Assembly (NCBI GenBank): GCA_902803685.1
Contig: CADCQR010000065.1
Span: 1 to 23,164 of the forward strand
DNA from: an uncultured Erysipelotrichaceae bacterium
GTDB lineage: Bacteria; Bacillota_I; Bacilli_A; RF39; UBA660
Direction of reading: 5' to 3'
DNA length: 23,164 nucleotides
The notes under the pieces are model-generated. The model saw only the letters and a program-made list of their open reading frames with translations. It made no database searches and had not been told where the DNA came from. Below, piece after piece: positions 16,217 through 23,164 of the stretch. A program made the position numbers and the translations under genes. The stretch's first letter is position 1; every line of letters starts with the position of its first letter.

Positions 16217-17362
16217 TTGAGTATATTAGAGAGAATGAAAAGCCTAAGGAGATTATTATGTAATTTATCTGATGGTGGTCATAAAGAAAAATCTTCGGTT
16301 AGTGTTGATTTTAGTTCAGTTGATTTACGAGGCGGCATTGATAAATTTCTAGATTGGTATTCTGAAAATGGTATCAATAGTAATGGATTTGGTGGTAATC
16401 TTGATTTTAGCCGTGAAGAGATGGAACATTTTATTGAAAAGATGGCCGTCTGGTATGAATTACGTTATTCAGATTATGATATATTAGATATGATGGTAGA
16501 TGATAATAAAGAGTCTCTTTTATCTGATAAAGTTTTGTTTAGAAATAATCCTTATTTAAATGGTAATGATAGTTTAGTTACCTTATTTGATTGGCGAGAT
16601 TTTTATAATAAGGATGCATTTATAAGGACGTTGAGTGAGAAAGAACAGCAGCTCTTGATGGCACCAACTAGCAATTATTATTTTTCAGTTAATGGGACAA
16701 TGTTTTATTTAGATGATGCTGGTAAGGTTATTGGTACTAGAAATTTGCAGGATTTAGATTCGTCTTTTTCTGATGAAGATTTTATTGGTAAGCATGTTGT
16801 AGAAATTTTAAGTCAATTTAATAAAAAAGGTATAAAATTACCTAGAAATAACGACTTGTCAAAAAATACAGCTGATTATAATAATGCGCTACTACAAAGA
16901 GAAAAATTGCTACATTCTATTATGCTAAAGATACTTGAAAGAGGAGGCAAAAGGTTAGGTGTCTATAGGGCTTTACTATTTGCTAAAGAATTTGGCACCA
17001 ATATAGATATTCCCATGATGTATGCGCCTACTTTCTCGGATTATTATTTGAAAAAGACTGTTGAGTTATATCGTGCGTTAGGTGGGAATGAAAATTTAAT
17101 GTGTTGTGATAACTATTTTAACCGTTCAAAATCACAAAAAATAGAAATGGTTTCACTAAAAGAACTATATATTAAAGTTCTTGTAAAAGAAGAGAGCAAA
17201 AGACAAGTACAGGCTTTTCTTGATGAAGAAGAGCAAAATGCTAGAGAAAAGCAAAATTTAGTAGAACGTTTAGCTGGAGATTTATCTCTTTTAATTGATG
17301 ATAAAGAATTAAGTAGGCAGAAGAGAATAGAAAGAAAACGGCGTGTGGCTAAAAACAATTAA
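16217..17362 (+). CDS. Unrecognised protein, first copy of a tandem paralogous pair
   Basis: 381-residue soluble protein of a family I do not know, homologous to the next gene. Shared blocks: MEHFI with WYELRYSD (69-86), a central beta-rich stretch (about 153-197), and the helical block YRALLFAKEFG followed by IPMMYA (250-270). The third block is the best conserved. The last ~60 residues, absent from its partner, are a charged predicted coiled coil (SKRQVQAFLDEEEQ ... KELSRQKRIERKRR). The frame opens at TTG 16211, only two bases after AGGAGG (16203-16208); the second TTG (16217) is spaced by eight and its N-terminus (SILERMKSLRRLL) aligns with that of the partner (SLKDKYKETRDRLL), so I chose it. 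It follows the mutase by 26 bases with no terminator. Confidence 0.78.
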   Translation: MSILERMKSLRRLLCNLSDGGHKEKSSVSVDFSSVDLRGGIDKFLDWYSENGINSNGFGGNLDFSREEMEHFIEKMAVWYELRYSDYDILDMMVDDNKESLLSDKVLFRNNPYLNGNDSLVTLFDWRDFYNKDAFIRTLSEKEQQLLMAPTSNYYFSVNGTMFYLDDAGKVIGTRNLQDLDSSFSDEDFIGKHVVEILSQFNKKGIKLPRNNDLSKNTADYNNALLQREKLLHSIMLKILERGGKRLGVYRALLFAKEFGTNIDIPMMYAPTFSDYYLKKTVELYRALGGNENLMCCDNYFNRSKSQKIEMVSLKELYIKVLVKEESKRQVQAFLDEEEQNAREKQNLVERLAGDLSLLIDDKELSRQKRIERKRRVAKNN

Positions 17363-17379
17363 GGGGGACGGTACTATTT

Positions 17380-18372
17380 ATGAGTTTAAAGGATAAATAT
17401 AAGGAAACTAGAGATAGATTATTAGGTATGCCTTCTGTCGCTAATAGAAATATAGATTTGGATGAAAAAATAAATGACTACATGCGATGGTATCGTAAAG
17501 CATTTTGTTCCGATATATCAGAACGCTATGAGAACATGGAGCATTTTATCAAAAAGGTGGCCTTGTGGTATGAATTGCGATATAGCGATGATGATATAGA
17601 AATGATGATGCATGATAATAATGGAATGACAGCTAGTTCTAATCAAGCTCTTTTTCATGATAATAAATATGTAACAGAATTATTTGATGAAGAAGATGCG
17701 TTAGATGATTTGAACTGGAGTGATTTATATAGTACAAAAGTATTTTTAAAATCCTTACCAGATAGTGAAAAGCAATACTTTTTAAAGCCTAAATATAAGA
17801 GCTTAGTTTGGTACGGATTAATGTATTTTAAAGTTAGTAACACTGGTAATATTCAATGTGTTCACTTTGTTGGACCCGTTGATAAGCGCTTTAGTGGTCA
17901 TAATTTTGTGGGGATGCATCTTAAAGAGTTCTTATCTTGTGTGGAAGATGAAATGGATTGTACTGATTATGTGTATGCTGACGAAATTAAAGATCAAATT
18001 AGTGATTATGATAATTTGGTTAAGCGAAAAGAGGGAATGCTGGATGCAGTTATGTATACAATTCTTCGATCTGGTAACCCGGACTATGCTGCATATCGTG
18101 CGTTACTTTTTGCTAAAGAATTTGGAAGAAATATTGAAATCCCTATGCGATATGCGGCTAATGGTGGTGCTTCTGATTTTCATGTTGGTAAAGTTATAGA
18201 CAAATATTTGAGCTTTGGAGGTTCTGACGACATATTCTGTTATAAGGAGAGTCTATCCACTCAGAAGGGCAATCAACATGAGGAGATACCATTTACTGAA
18301 TTATGTGATATGGTTGGCTATTCTGCTCAAGATTCCGATTCAACCCAAAAGCGTTATTATTATCAATCATAA
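17380..18372 (+). CDS. Unrecognised protein, second copy of a tandem paralogous pair
   Basis: 330-residue soluble protein, paralogue of the preceding gene. The same blocks occur in the same order: MEHFI and WYELRYSD (53-70), the central stretch with FVGMHLKEFL (about 176-185, compare FIGKHVVEIL in the partner), and YRALLFAKEFG with IPMRYA (239-259). It lacks the partner's charged C-terminal extension and instead ends in a short polar Ser/Gln/Tyr tail. No membrane segment, signal peptide or known catalytic motif is visible. A GGGGGA site precedes the ATG at a longish distance of about 12 bases. The 17-base gap places it in the same transcript. Divergence between the copies is large, so the duplication is old. 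Confidence 0.78.
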   Translation: MSLKDKYKETRDRLLGMPSVANRNIDLDEKINDYMRWYRKAFCSDISERYENMEHFIKKVALWYELRYSDDDIEMMMHDNNGMTASSNQALFHDNKYVTELFDEEDALDDLNWSDLYSTKVFLKSLPDSEKQYFLKPKYKSLVWYGLMYFKVSNTGNIQCVHFVGPVDKRFSGHNFVGMHLKEFLSCVEDEMDCTDYVYADEIKDQISDYDNLVKRKEGMLDAVMYTILRSGNPDYAAYRALLFAKEFGRNIEIPMRYAANGGASDFHVGKVIDKYLSFGGSDDIFCYKESLSTQKGNQHEEIPFTELCDMVGYSAQDSDSTQKRYYYQS

Positions 18373-18388
18373 TTTTATTAGTAAAAAG

Positions 18389-18421
18389 AAAAGAAGAGAT
18401 TAATTGTTAATTTCTTCTTTT
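18389..18421. terminator. Bidirectional terminator between the paralogue pair and the ABC-F gene
   Basis: AAAAGAAGAGATTAA (18389-18403) pairs over 15 positions, one of them G-U, with TTAATTTCTTCTTTT (18407-18421). The A-rich left side and T-rich right side make it usable on both strands. It includes the ABC-F stop codon. Confidence 0.8.
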
Positions 18422-20025
18422 AATATTTGGAGTTTATAGTCGTCATAATTTCCAAGATAACTTATAAATTTTTTATTATTAATATTTACTATTCTTGTTG
18501 CTACTTTATTAATGAAATATCGGTCATGAGAAATCATCAATACAGTTCCTTTATAATTTAGAATTGTATCTTCTAATATTTCTTTGGTATTAATATCAAT
18601 ATGGTTAGTGGGTTCATCAAATATTAGAAAATTATTATTTTTTTGCATAAGACAAAATAATTTTAATCTAAGTCGTTCTCCACCAGATAGTTTATTTAGC
18701 TTTGTATAGATTCCATTAGAGTAGAAGAGAAATTTGCTTAGCGCACTTCTTAGAATATTTTCGGTTCCAATAAAATGCTTTTTTGCTTCGTCAAGTACTG
18801 TTATGTCTTCGTCTTCAAAATTTATATCCTGGGGAATATATCCTATACTTAAATTTGAGCCAAGTTTAATGTTATCTTTTCTATTTATAATTTCTTTTAT
18901 AAATGTACTTTTTCCAGTACCGTTTTTACCCATTAAGCAAACTCGTTCTTGGTACTTTAGATAAAAGCTTGTCTTAACTAATAGATTTTTATTATCAATA
19001 GTTAATGAGTAGTTTGTACAATTTAGTACATCATTCCCGCTCCTTTTTTCTACATTAAATTGTAGATTAATATTTTTTTGATTTTGCGGTTTTTCTATTA
19101 TATCAATCTTTTCTAACCTTTTTTCGATACTTGCTGCTCTTCGAAAGAATTTTTCACCACATGGGTAAGCTAATCTTCCAAATTCTTTTAGTCTTTTTAT
19201 AGCTTTTTTCATTTCTTCTATTTGTTTTTGCTGACTTTTGTAGGCGTTAAACTCTTGTGTTAGTCGTCTTTCATTTTCTTCAAGATAGTAGGAATAGTTC
19301 CCATGAAATATTTCTGCTTCTTTATTGTCAATCAATATGATTTTGTTAACTGTTTTATCTAAAAAATATCTGTCATGAGAAACAATTAATACTGTTTTCT
19401 TTAGATTTCGTAAAAAGTTTTCTAACCACTCAATCATATCGATGTCAAGATGATTTGTAGGTTCATCTAACAATAAAATATCAGGCTCAGTTACTAATAT
19501 GGTGATTAAGTTAATAATTGTTTTTTCTCCGCCAGATAAGAATTTATATTTTTTATCTAAGAGACTTTCTACTTTAAATGCAGCAACAATTTTAGCGATT
19601 TTTGAATCAATTTCATAACCACCTATTTTGATAAATTCATCTTGTAATTTTGTATACTTTTCAATACACTTATTAAGTTTATCATCTGTTGAGTTTAGCA
19701 TTTTTTCTTCTTCTTGTTTTAACTTTTCTTTAAGTATATTTATATCTGTTAATGAAGAATAAATTATGTCTTTAACTAGTTGTTCATTCCATTCATTATT
19801 TGGCTGCTGAGTTAAAATTCCAATTGATGCATCTTTTCTAACAAAAATATCACCTGATGTTGGAGTATCATTTTTTGCTATTAATTTTAAAAGAGTGGTT
19901 TTTCCGCAACCATTTTGACCAATTAAAGCAATTTTTTCATTTGTTTTTATTTCAAAATTAATATCTTTCAATACTTCTTTATTGCCAAAGTTTTTATTTA
20001 CTTTATTACATACTATTTCTAACAT
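18400..20025 (-). CDS. ABC-F family ATPase, possible ribosome protection (antibiotic resistance) protein
   Basis: 541-residue protein with two ABC cassettes and no membrane domain, hence ABC-F: these bind the ribosomal E site and act in translation or displace antibiotics. Cassette 1: Walker A GQNGCGKT (36-43), signature LSGGE (163-167), Walker B with DEPTNHLD (187-194), H-loop SHDRY (216-220). Cassette 2: GKNGTGKS (366-373), LSGGE (446-450), DEPTNHID (470-477), SHDRY (499-503). The interdomain linker (about 240-310) has the two-helix form with a short tip around EFGRLAYPCGEKFFRRAAS, broadly like resistance-type (Lsa/Vga/VmlR) proteins; I cannot assign a subclass. An attenuator with a leader peptide precedes it, which supports antibiotic-inducible resistance instead of a housekeeping role. 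AAGGATG about nine bases before the ATG is its ribosome binding site. Confidence 0.9.
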   Translation of the reverse strand: MLEIVCNKVNKNFGNKEVLKDINFEIKTNEKIALIGQNGCGKTTLLKLIAKNDTPTSGDIFVRKDASIGILTQQPNNEWNEQLVKDIIYSSLTDINILKEKLKQEEEKMLNSTDDKLNKCIEKYTKLQDEFIKIGGYEIDSKIAKIVAAFKVESLLDKKYKFLSGGEKTIINLITILVTEPDILLLDEPTNHLDIDMIEWLENFLRNLKKTVLIVSHDRYFLDKTVNKIILIDNKEAEIFHGNYSYYLEENERRLTQEFNAYKSQQKQIEEMKKAIKRLKEFGRLAYPCGEKFFRRAASIEKRLEKIDIIEKPQNQKNINLQFNVEKRSGNDVLNCTNYSLTIDNKNLLVKTSFYLKYQERVCLMGKNGTGKSTFIKEIINRKDNIKLGSNLSIGYIPQDINFEDEDITVLDEAKKHFIGTENILRSALSKFLFYSNGIYTKLNKLSGGERLRLKLFCLMQKNNNFLIFDEPTNHIDINTKEILEDTILNYKGTVLMISHDRYFINKVATRIVNINNKKFISYLGNYDDYKLQILKEEINN

Positions 20026-20043
20026 ACATTACACATCCTTTTT

Positions 20044-20091
20044 AATCAAAATAAAACCTATACATCTGTATAGGTTCTATGCAGATGTAGG
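20044..20091 (-). terminator. Leader terminator of the ABC-F gene
   Basis: Minus strand. CCTACATCTG (20091-20082) can pair with CAGATGTATAGG (20068-20057), ten pairs with a two-base bulge, followed by TTTTATTTT. A shorter local hairpin, AACCTATA (20076-20069) with TATAGGTT (20062-20055), can use the same T-run. It lies 19 bases or more upstream of the ABC-F start codon. Confidence 0.75.
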
Positions 20092-20140
20092 CACTATGAA
20101 AACACAACACCTACATCTTTATGATTGAGATGTGGTGTTG
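20055..20140 (-). promoter_or_regulatory. Transcription attenuator (segments 1-4) controlling the ABC-F gene
   Basis: Four RNA segments on the minus strand form alternative stems. Segment 1 CAACACCACATCT (20140-20128) pairs with segment 2 AGATGTAGGTGTTG (20118-20105), 13 pairs with one bulged A. Segment 2 (AGATGTAGG, 20118-20110) pairs with segment 3 CCTACATCT (20091-20083), nine perfect pairs. Segment 3 pairs with segment 4 in the terminator. A ribosome held on the leader peptide would cover segment 1, free segment 2 for segment 3 and so disfavour termination. Segment 1 starts one base after the leader stop codon. Confidence 0.75.
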
Positions 20141-20141
20141 A

Positions 20142-20177
20142 CTATTGTGTATATGCGATTACTTTATTGATGTACAT
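20142..20177 (-). CDS. Leader peptide MYINKVIAYTQ upstream of the ABC-F gene
   Basis: An 11-codon open frame (ATG at 20177, TAG at 20144-20142) with AAGGAG eight bases upstream, as good as any in the window. It lies just after a consensus promoter and directly before the attenuator stems. An in-frame ATG at 20183 would be only two bases from the ribosome binding site and is less likely. Such peptides act in cis: ribosomes stalled on them by a drug change RNA folding downstream. The peptide sequence itself does not match a leader I know. Confidence 0.75.
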   Translation of the reverse strand: MYINKVIAYTQ

Positions 20178-20199
20178 AGTCATCACTCCTTCTATAAAT

Positions 20200-20227
20200 A
20201 TTATATATATTTTCATATTTTTGTCAA
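20200..20227 (-). promoter_or_regulatory. Consensus promoter for the leader peptide and ABC-F gene
   Basis: Minus strand TTGACA (20227-20222) and TATAAT (20205-20200), both perfect, with a 16-base spacer. Predicted start near 20193, so the ribosome binding site of the leader peptide is at the very 5' end of the RNA. Confidence 0.85.
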
Positions 20228-20276
20228 TTGATTGTTATCTTTATTGTATCTTGTGAAATTTTGTGATATATTCAAT

Positions 20277-20306
20277 TTGACGTTTAGCGAAAACTAGTGG
20301 TTTATT
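20277..20306 (+). promoter_or_regulatory. Candidate promoter for the HelD-type helicase
   Basis: TTGACG (20277-20282), 18-base spacer, TTTATT (20301-20306) preceded by TGG as an extended -10. The match is moderate. The predicted start lies at a hairpin CTACATA/TATGTGG (20311-20328) followed by TTTTT. Confidence 0.4.
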
Positions 20307-20369
20307 GTTACTACATATAACTATGTGGTTTTTAGTGGTGCTTGGTTTTAAAAAAGGAGGACTGATTAA

Positions 20370-22400
20370 ATGGCTATTTCTGATGTTGAACTTCAAAAAG
20401 AAAAGAAAATCTTGAGTAAGGTTCAAAAACTCCTTGGTAAAACACTTGATGATTTGGGTGAAGTTGTTTTTGATGAAGAAGAAGGGCTTCAAGAGTTTAA
20501 AAAGATGATGTGGGAAAATTCTTCTAGCTTTGACTCTGGTGAAATGCAACAGGTAATGGCAGCAACTTCCCAAGAAGCAGAGAAGGTTCTGATGAAGCGT
20601 AATTACTTTAAAAAGTTATTGCAGATTAAAGATAAACCTTATTTTGCTTCAATTGTATTTAAAGATAAAGAGGGAAAGATATATAATGTTTATATTTCTT
20701 TAACTTATCTTAAAGACAAAAATTTAAATAACATCTTATATGATTGGCGTAGTCCAGTATGTAGTCTTTTCTATGATTTTGAGACTGGCCCTTGTTATTA
20801 TAAAGCACCGGGTGGTATTTATAAGGGGGAATTGAAAAGAAAAAGACAGTATAAAATTGAAAACGGTGAGTTAGTTGGTGTATTTGATACATCGTTAAAT
20901 ATTGATGATGAAGTGTTACAGGAAGTCTTATCAAAAGAGTCAAGCGAAAAGATGAAGAATGTTGTTAATACTATTCAACAAGAACAAAATAAAGTAATTA
21001 GAAATACGGAAGACAACAATTTAATTGTACAAGGTATTGCCGGTAGTGGAAAGACAACGGTTGCTTTACATAGAATAGCTTTTTTACTTTATCGCTTACC
21101 TAATTTAAATAGTAATAACATACTAATCTTTTCACCAAATGAGATATTTGCTGATTATATATCTGATGTTTTGCCATCTTTAGGAGAAGCTAATACTTTA
21201 CAGACCACCTTTAATGATTATATGTCGTTTCAGATAAGGGAATATAAAGATGTAGAAAGTTTTAATGATTTTGTCAGTAGGTACTATACATATATGGAAA
21301 CTAATAGTGAATTGGTTGGTTATAAACAGAGTGATGAAATTATTGATGATTTAGATAGATATTTAAAAAGCTATATTGATAATTGCTGTATTGTATCAAG
21401 TTTTACTGAAGGTGAAATTAATTTTGTTGATAAAGATGAAGTTAATGATATGCTTCATAATAAATATAGTAGGTTTCCTTTATTTGAAAGAATTGATGAA
21501 ATCTCCAAAAAACTAAGTTCTAATTTTTACAAAGGTAGTGGTAAGAAGATTGGAACCTTTAGAAAATTATTGCGAGAGAACAGTAATTTTATAAAAGATT
21601 ACAAAAAAATCTATAAAGGTTTTTGGATGAGTGAATATTGTAAAATTAAACTAGATGAAAATCAAATAGATAAATTTATTAATAGGAAAATAATTCATTA
21701 TGAAGATGCATTATTATTTACATATATTAAGGGTACTTTAGAGGGCTTTAGATATGAAAATAATATACGTCAAGTTATTATTGATGAAGCTCAGGATTAT
21801 AATAGATTGCAATATATCATTATAAATAAAATATTTAAAAAAGCAGACTTTACTATTTTAGGTGATATTAATCAAAATATAAATCCATATTATAAGTACA
21901 ATAGTTTAGAATCACTTAGTGATTTGTTTAAAGGAAGTACTATTTATTTAGAATTACTTAAGACATATAGATCTTCTCCGGAAATTATTAATTATACTAA
22001 TAAAATATTAGGATTGAATCATGTAAACGCAATAAGGCGGGATAATAATAAGCCAGTAATTATAAGAAAAGGAATTAATGATTTAAAGCAATCACTATTG
22101 GAAGATATTAAGTATTTGCAATCTAGTTATAAGAGTGTAGCTATCATAGCTAAGGATTATAATCAGGCAGAAAAAATTCATCAATTGTTGGAAAATGATA
22201 TAAATATAAGTCTAGTTGATGCTAATAGTAAAGGTTTTAGTAAGGAGTTGGTTATTATACCAGCATATACTGCTAAAGGATTAGAATTTGATAGTGTTAT
22301 CATTTATAATGATAGGAAGAATTCATATAAGAGTAATGAGAGAAATCTTTTATATGTTGCTTGTACTAGGTGTCAACATGAACTTATTATTTATAATTAG
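20370..22400 (+). CDS. helD: HelD-type UvrD/Rep-like ATPase (RNA polymerase recycling factor family)
   Basis: 676-residue superfamily 1 motor. The pre-motor part starts with a helical segment (EKKILSKVQKLLGKTLDDLG, 11-30) and contains YDWRSPVCSLFYDF (124-137), the family mark of HelD (DWRAP). Motor motifs: Q-motif QQEQNKVIR (203-211), Walker A GIAGSGKTT (222-230), Walker B DEAQD (472-476), motif III GDINQ (498-502), TYRSS (532-536), motif V TAKGLEFDSVII (634-645) and motif VI LLYVACTR (660-667). In Bacillus HelD removes stalled RNA polymerase from nucleic acid, and some actinobacterial relatives protect against rifamycins. This protein is shorter than B. subtilis HelD (774). A GGAGG site lies nine bases before the ATG. 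Divergent from the ABC-F gene; closed by a strong terminator. Confidence 0.88.
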   Translation: MAISDVELQKEKKILSKVQKLLGKTLDDLGEVVFDEEEGLQEFKKMMWENSSSFDSGEMQQVMAATSQEAEKVLMKRNYFKKLLQIKDKPYFASIVFKDKEGKIYNVYISLTYLKDKNLNNILYDWRSPVCSLFYDFETGPCYYKAPGGIYKGELKRKRQYKIENGELVGVFDTSLNIDDEVLQEVLSKESSEKMKNVVNTIQQEQNKVIRNTEDNNLIVQGIAGSGKTTVALHRIAFLLYRLPNLNSNNILIFSPNEIFADYISDVLPSLGEANTLQTTFNDYMSFQIREYKDVESFNDFVSRYYTYMETNSELVGYKQSDEIIDDLDRYLKSYIDNCCIVSSFTEGEINFVDKDEVNDMLHNKYSRFPLFERIDEISKKLSSNFYKGSGKKIGTFRKLLRENSNFIKDYKKIYKGFWMSEYCKIKLDENQIDKFINRKIIHYEDALLFTYIKGTLEGFRYENNIRQVIIDEAQDYNRLQYIIINKIFKKADFTILGDINQNINPYYKYNSLESLSDLFKGSTIYLELLKTYRSSPEIINYTNKILGLNHVNAIRRDNNKPVIIRKGINDLKQSLLEDIKYLQSSYKSVAIIAKDYNQAEKIHQLLENDINISLVDANSKGFSKELVIIPAYTAKGLEFDSVIIYNDRKNSYKSNERNLLYVACTRCQHELIIYN

Positions 22401-22452
22401 AAAAAATATTTTAAAATTAGATTAGATATATAAATAATTTTATATAAAGTAT

Positions 22453-22489
22453 AATCCTTCTTGGTGATGTATACCAGAGAAGGATTTTT
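22453..22489 (+). terminator. Intrinsic terminator after the helicase
   Basis: AATCCTTCT (22453-22461) pairs with AGAAGGATT (22478-22486); TGGT and ACCA extend the stem after a small internal bulge. T-run to 22489. Confidence 0.85.
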
Positions 22490-22491
22490 AT

Positions 22492-22767
22492 ATGAAGGAT
22501 GAGAATATATTCTGGAAAATTATAGATATTAAAATTTTGATGATATTGGTGGTATTTTAAAATTTTTCAACTTATGGAACTTTCAAATTATGAAGAATGT
22601 TATGTTCTAATTATTTCCGAAAATAGTAATGTAGTTAAAAATATCCTCTAGAATTTTTAAAATTTAACTTGTTGTTCTTGGAAATAGAAGATTCAAATTT
22701 TTTTGAATTTGTATCTAAAAATAAATTCATTTATCATATTAGTATTTGCAATCTATATAAACAGTAA
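22492..22767 (+). pseudogene. Small frameshifted gene remnant of about 90 codons
   Basis: No intact frame exists, but four pieces join into one plausible protein. Piece 1 starts at ATG 22492 (MKDENIFWKIIDIK). Piece 2 is in another frame from about 22533 (NFDDIGGILKFF). After the five-T run at 22563-22567 the third frame continues (QLMELSNYEECYVLIISEN ... VVKNIL). After CTCT at 22646-22649 reading resumes as EFLKFNLLFLEIEDSNFFEF and ends with TAA at 22765. Breaks fall at AAAA, TTTTT and a CT doubling, typical places for small indels, natural or from sequencing. GAAGGA seven bases before the ATG would be its ribosome binding site, but it overlaps the helicase terminator. The parent family is not recognised. 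Together with the terminator this accounts for most of the gap 22401-22869; the remainder is AT-rich without other features. Confidence 0.5.
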
Positions 22768-22834
22768 AGGTATTAAGCATTATAATTATTTCTTATAAAA
22801 ATTTGAAGTAATTATAGGAGATTTGTTATCAATA

Positions 22835-22843
22835 TGTTATAAT
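22835..22843 (+). promoter_or_regulatory. Extended -10 promoter for the gene at 22870
   Basis: TGTTATAAT (22835-22843) is a perfect extended -10. No good -35 is visible. It lies 26 bases before the start codon. Confidence 0.55.
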
Positions 22844-22869
22844 CTTATTTAGAATAAGAGGTGCTTGAT

Positions 22870-23164
22870 ATGAGTAGGAAAATAAAAAAATATTTGTCTG
22901 CTATTTTAGTTATAACAATTTTATTAAGTGGTGTACTCTTTGCTGTAAAAACCACTTTTTTTAGAAAAGTTGACAGATTTAATATTTCTTCTCTACCAGA
23001 AGAATTTGTAGAAGAATATTTTGAAGAAGTAAGCAAAGTAAATTCTGATGAAGAAAAGGAAAATATGCTTATTGTGATATCAGATAGCGGAATAAATAAT
23101 TCCTACGGTGCTAAAAATATTATTGAAGCACCAAATCATCAATATATATTACAATATAATTCGG
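22870..23164 (+). CDS. Secreted or membrane-anchored protein, N-terminal part; possibly a subtilisin-like (S8) protease precursor
   Basis: The first 98 codons are present; the frame is still open at the window end. The N-terminus has a basic start (MSRKIKKY) and one hydrophobic segment (LSAILVITILLSGVLFAV, residues 9-26), a signal peptide or anchor. An acidic stretch follows (LPEEFVEEYFEEVSKVNSDEEKEN), then MLIVISDSGINN and YGAKNIIEAPNHQYILQYNS. The last part resembles the propeptide-like segment that precedes the S8 catalytic domain in some gut Firmicutes proteases; no catalytic Asp, His or Ser is in view, so this is a guess. AGAGGTG lies six bases before the ATG, and an extended -10 promoter is close upstream. 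Confidence 0.6.
   Translation, partial: MSRKIKKYLSAILVITILLSGVLFAVKTTFFRKVDRFNISSLPEEFVEEYFEEVSKVNSDEEKENMLIVISDSGINNSYGAKNIIEAPNHQYILQYNS

Noticed and set aside
17858..18403. Two plus-strand open frames overlapping the second paralogue
   Set aside because: They lie in other frames of a gene supported by paralogy, and their composition (runs of Cys, Met, Leu, Ile) is that of a shadow frame.
20055..20140. T-box leader for the ABC-F gene
   Set aside because: There is no T-box sequence or specifier loop; a translated leader peptide and short alternative stems explain the region better.
20241..20573. Minus-strand open frame over the helicase start
   Set aside because: It overlaps the helicase ribosome binding site and coding start, has no ribosome binding site of its own and resembles no family.
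22845..23036. Minus-strand 63-codon open frame
   Set aside because: It is the reverse of the secreted-protein gene, which has a promoter, ribosome binding site and signal segment.

Overview
The window is a strongly AT-rich stretch of a low-GC Gram-positive chromosome, most likely a Bacilli/Mollicutes-like gut lineage (RF39- or Erysipelotrichia-type). That placement is an inference from gene content: YebC, ruvA-ruvB-queA-tgt, a VrrA/YqfQ-like protein, a primosomal DnaB of the Firmicutes type, a CBS-containing family II pyrophosphatase and a PF06541 membrane protein. UGA ends at least one real gene (prepilin peptidase) and tryptophan is UGG, so the code is the standard bacterial one. Ribosome binding sites are strong (AGGAGG/GAGGTG type). 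They, together with family comparison, place many starts a few codons inside the longest open frame; I give the corrected starts.

Layout. 1-77 is the 3' end of yebC with its terminator. 205-2256 holds three short transcription units: a two-TM protein, a DUF1292-like protein and an unknown 349-residue protein, the last two each closed by a clear intrinsic terminator. 2324-6133 is the ruvA-ruvB-queA-tgt cluster (Holliday-junction branch migration plus queuosine tRNA modification), with a separate promoter for queA inside the end of ruvB. 6154-6411 (minus) is a small VrrA/YqfQ-like gene sharing a bidirectional terminator with tgt. 6576-8711 encodes a PilC/GspF inner-membrane platform protein and a prepilin peptidase, without ATPase or pilin genes nearby. 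8768-10666 holds primosomal DnaB and an HD-domain protein. 10763-13227 is a two-gene unit: nucleotide-regulated CBS-DRTGG pyrophosphatase and a DUF368 (PopT-type undecaprenyl phosphate translocase) protein. 13379-14146 is a PF06541 membrane protein. 14216-18372 looks like a four-gene unit: unknown protein, phosphohexomutase, then two tandem paralogues of a family I do not recognise.

18400-22400 contains two divergent genes: an ABC-F ATPase (minus) and a HelD-type helicase (plus). The ABC-F gene has a consensus promoter, an 11-codon leader peptide and mutually exclusive RNA stems ending in a terminator. This is the architecture of antibiotic-induced ribosome-mediated attenuation and is the most interesting element here. 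After the helicase terminator there is a gap of about 470 bases with a small, frameshifted pseudogene, then the 5' part of a secreted protein, possibly a subtilisin-like protease precursor.

No tRNA, rRNA, CRISPR array, insertion sequence or phage gene was seen.
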